From: Candidula unifasciata
Lineage: Eukaryota; Mollusca; Gastropoda; Stylommatophora; Geomitridae
Assembly: GCA_905116865.2 (NCBI GenBank)
Contig: CAJHNH020000226.1
Span: 150,229 to 214,228, forward strand
Direction of reading: 5' to 3'
DNA length: 64,000 bases
The position numbers and the translations under genes were made by a program. The notes below the pieces were generated by a model. The model was not told where the DNA came from. It worked only from the letters and a program-made list of their open reading frames with translations, and made no database searches. Positions 62,862 to 64,000 of the stretch are shown piece after piece. Each line of letters starts with the position of its first letter. Position 1 is the first letter of the stretch.

Positions 62862-63340
62862 TCATCATCATCATCGTGTAGCAGGTGCTTTGCAGAACGT
62901 CGCTCTCATCCCGGTCTGCCTGAAAGAAACTCGGTCTCTCGCCAGCTCTCCCGCCTCATGTACTTTCATACTCAGGGAGTCACTTATATCCTGTGCCCAT
63001 CTTCGTGTTGGTCGACCCCAGCACCTTCTTCATAGTACCATGCCTTCTGCTATCACTATTTTCCAATCCGTCGTGGCGCTTGATATGACCAACATATTTC
63101 AGCTTACGAGACAGGATGCTGTTTATTAGCCAATCTTCCTCGATGATCAGATCTTTCCAGTCAGTATTTCTCCTCTTCTTTGTCCTAGAGATGCTGAGAA
63201 TCTTTCGATAGCATTTCAGCTCAAATGCTTGTGTGACCTTACGAACTCATAAGATTATCGATATATCATCCATTTTTGTTCCATTCGTCCTGATTGTTTA
63301 TGTCGTAATACAACTCTCATCAACTACTAAGTACCACTGA
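62862..63340 (-). mobile_element. RTE-type LINE C-terminal remnant
   Basis: The minus strand reads RLKCYRKILSISRTKKR and KLKYVGHIKRHDGLE, the (M)KCYRRILxISWTDK...LKYFGHIKRHDGLE pattern. The frame is broken downstream near 62890. Confidence 0.75.
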
Positions 63341-63779
63341 GAGAATTTTCTCCGCCATAAAAAAACCACCCATTGACGAACCGGTTCTACCTGTGTATTT
63401 TCAGGCATTTTTTGTCTCTTCTTGCCAGGCAAATTACTTTTCTGTCCTCAAGGCTAATTTTATCATAGGACGTCCATTTCGATTTATTTGTGTCTTGGTT
63501 ACCTGTTTGTGTGGTTTGGTATGCATATGTGACACTTTCTCAATATCCACTTCTGTAAGGGGGTAGTTAGGCACTCTCGTTAAGTTTTATTGTTTCACAC
63601 AATTTAATTCCTTCTCGTTTTTGTGTCTTATCTTCTTCAGTTCGCCTTTCTCACCTCACCGCCTCTGTATTATCATATGTTTGTCTATACAGATTTGTAC
63701 ATTTTTACGTGTCCTGCAAATTAATTTCTTTACATGTTTCTGTATGTTCTCATTGCTATTAGCGTGTAATCATTTCTTA
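63341..63779. other. Non-coding, unclassified
   Basis: T-rich; no recognisable feature. It may be LINE debris continuing from the flanks. Confidence 0.35.
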
Positions 63780-64000
63780 TATGTCAGTGACTTATTTTAT
63801 CTTTGAAAATAGTCAACCAAGAATTTTCTTTCCTGTTTATAAATGGTGCATGTAAGCAGGAAGTGGTCTATTGCCTTTTCCTGAAAGCAATCTAAGCATA
63901 AAGGTGCTGTAAATATGTTCTATATCCTTGTGTTATTGGGCCTGTTTCCATTGTTTTAATGTTGTTCTGTAACTCTCTTTATATGTTCATTTAGATTTGC
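63780..64000 (-). mobile_element. LINE C-terminal Cys/His segment
   Basis: The minus strand reads LCLDCFQEKAIDHFLLTCTI then YKQERKFLVDYF. CxxC...H....C spacing is typical of the C-terminus of several non-LTR retrotransposons. It runs off the window. Confidence 0.5.

Overview
This window looks like invertebrate animal nuclear DNA, probably from a mollusc. It is AT-rich, intron-rich and crowded with non-LTR retrotransposon remnants, SINEs with tRNA-like heads, microsatellites and minisatellites. It has no bacterial-style operons, no rRNA and no convincing functional tRNA gene. The mollusc assignment is an inference from the repeat style; no species can be named from the sequence alone.

One host gene can be assembled exon by exon, a TOX-family HMG-box transcription factor on the minus strand. 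Its exons lie at 29347-28831, 23912-23725, 19920-19785, 19142-19062, 15361-15268, 12947-12586 and 10337-10222. Every junction has an AG acceptor and a GT donor, and the phases chain without a break (0, 2, 0, 0, 1, 0, 2), giving about 484 residues. In order the protein has an acidic/serine-rich N-terminus, a lysine-rich basic stretch, one complete HMG box split over three exons, a proline/glutamine-rich region, and a Cys-rich C-terminal module. The last exon ends in a donor, so the very C-terminus is missing; it should lie below 10.2 kb or outside the window. A non-coding first exon near 33.84-33.98 kb is plausible but unproven.

The introns hold remarkable tandem arrays. A 42-bp minisatellite (17150-19048, about 41 units plus a degenerate edge) begins 14 bp past the donor that closes the HMG box. 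An array of about 70-bp units (14640-15267) is built from copies of the end of the next exon and its splice donor. Other arrays have units of 22, 26 (with a 205-bp higher-order period), 30, 34 and 69 bp.

Both flanks (1-10 kb and 34-64 kb) are a graveyard of mobile elements: RTE-type LINE fragments, LINEs ending in an RNase H domain (one intact 263-codon stretch at 26480-27271), at least three tRNA-headed SINE families (here called A, B and C), other dispersed families (D, E, F, H), an internally deleted mariner with both terminal repeats, small hAT-like MITEs, and a roughly 400-bp foldback element. Several insertions keep clear target-site duplications, including a 14-bp pair around a 2.0-kb RTE element (51635-53645), so nesting order can be read directly. 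Family letters A-H are local labels used only in this annotation.
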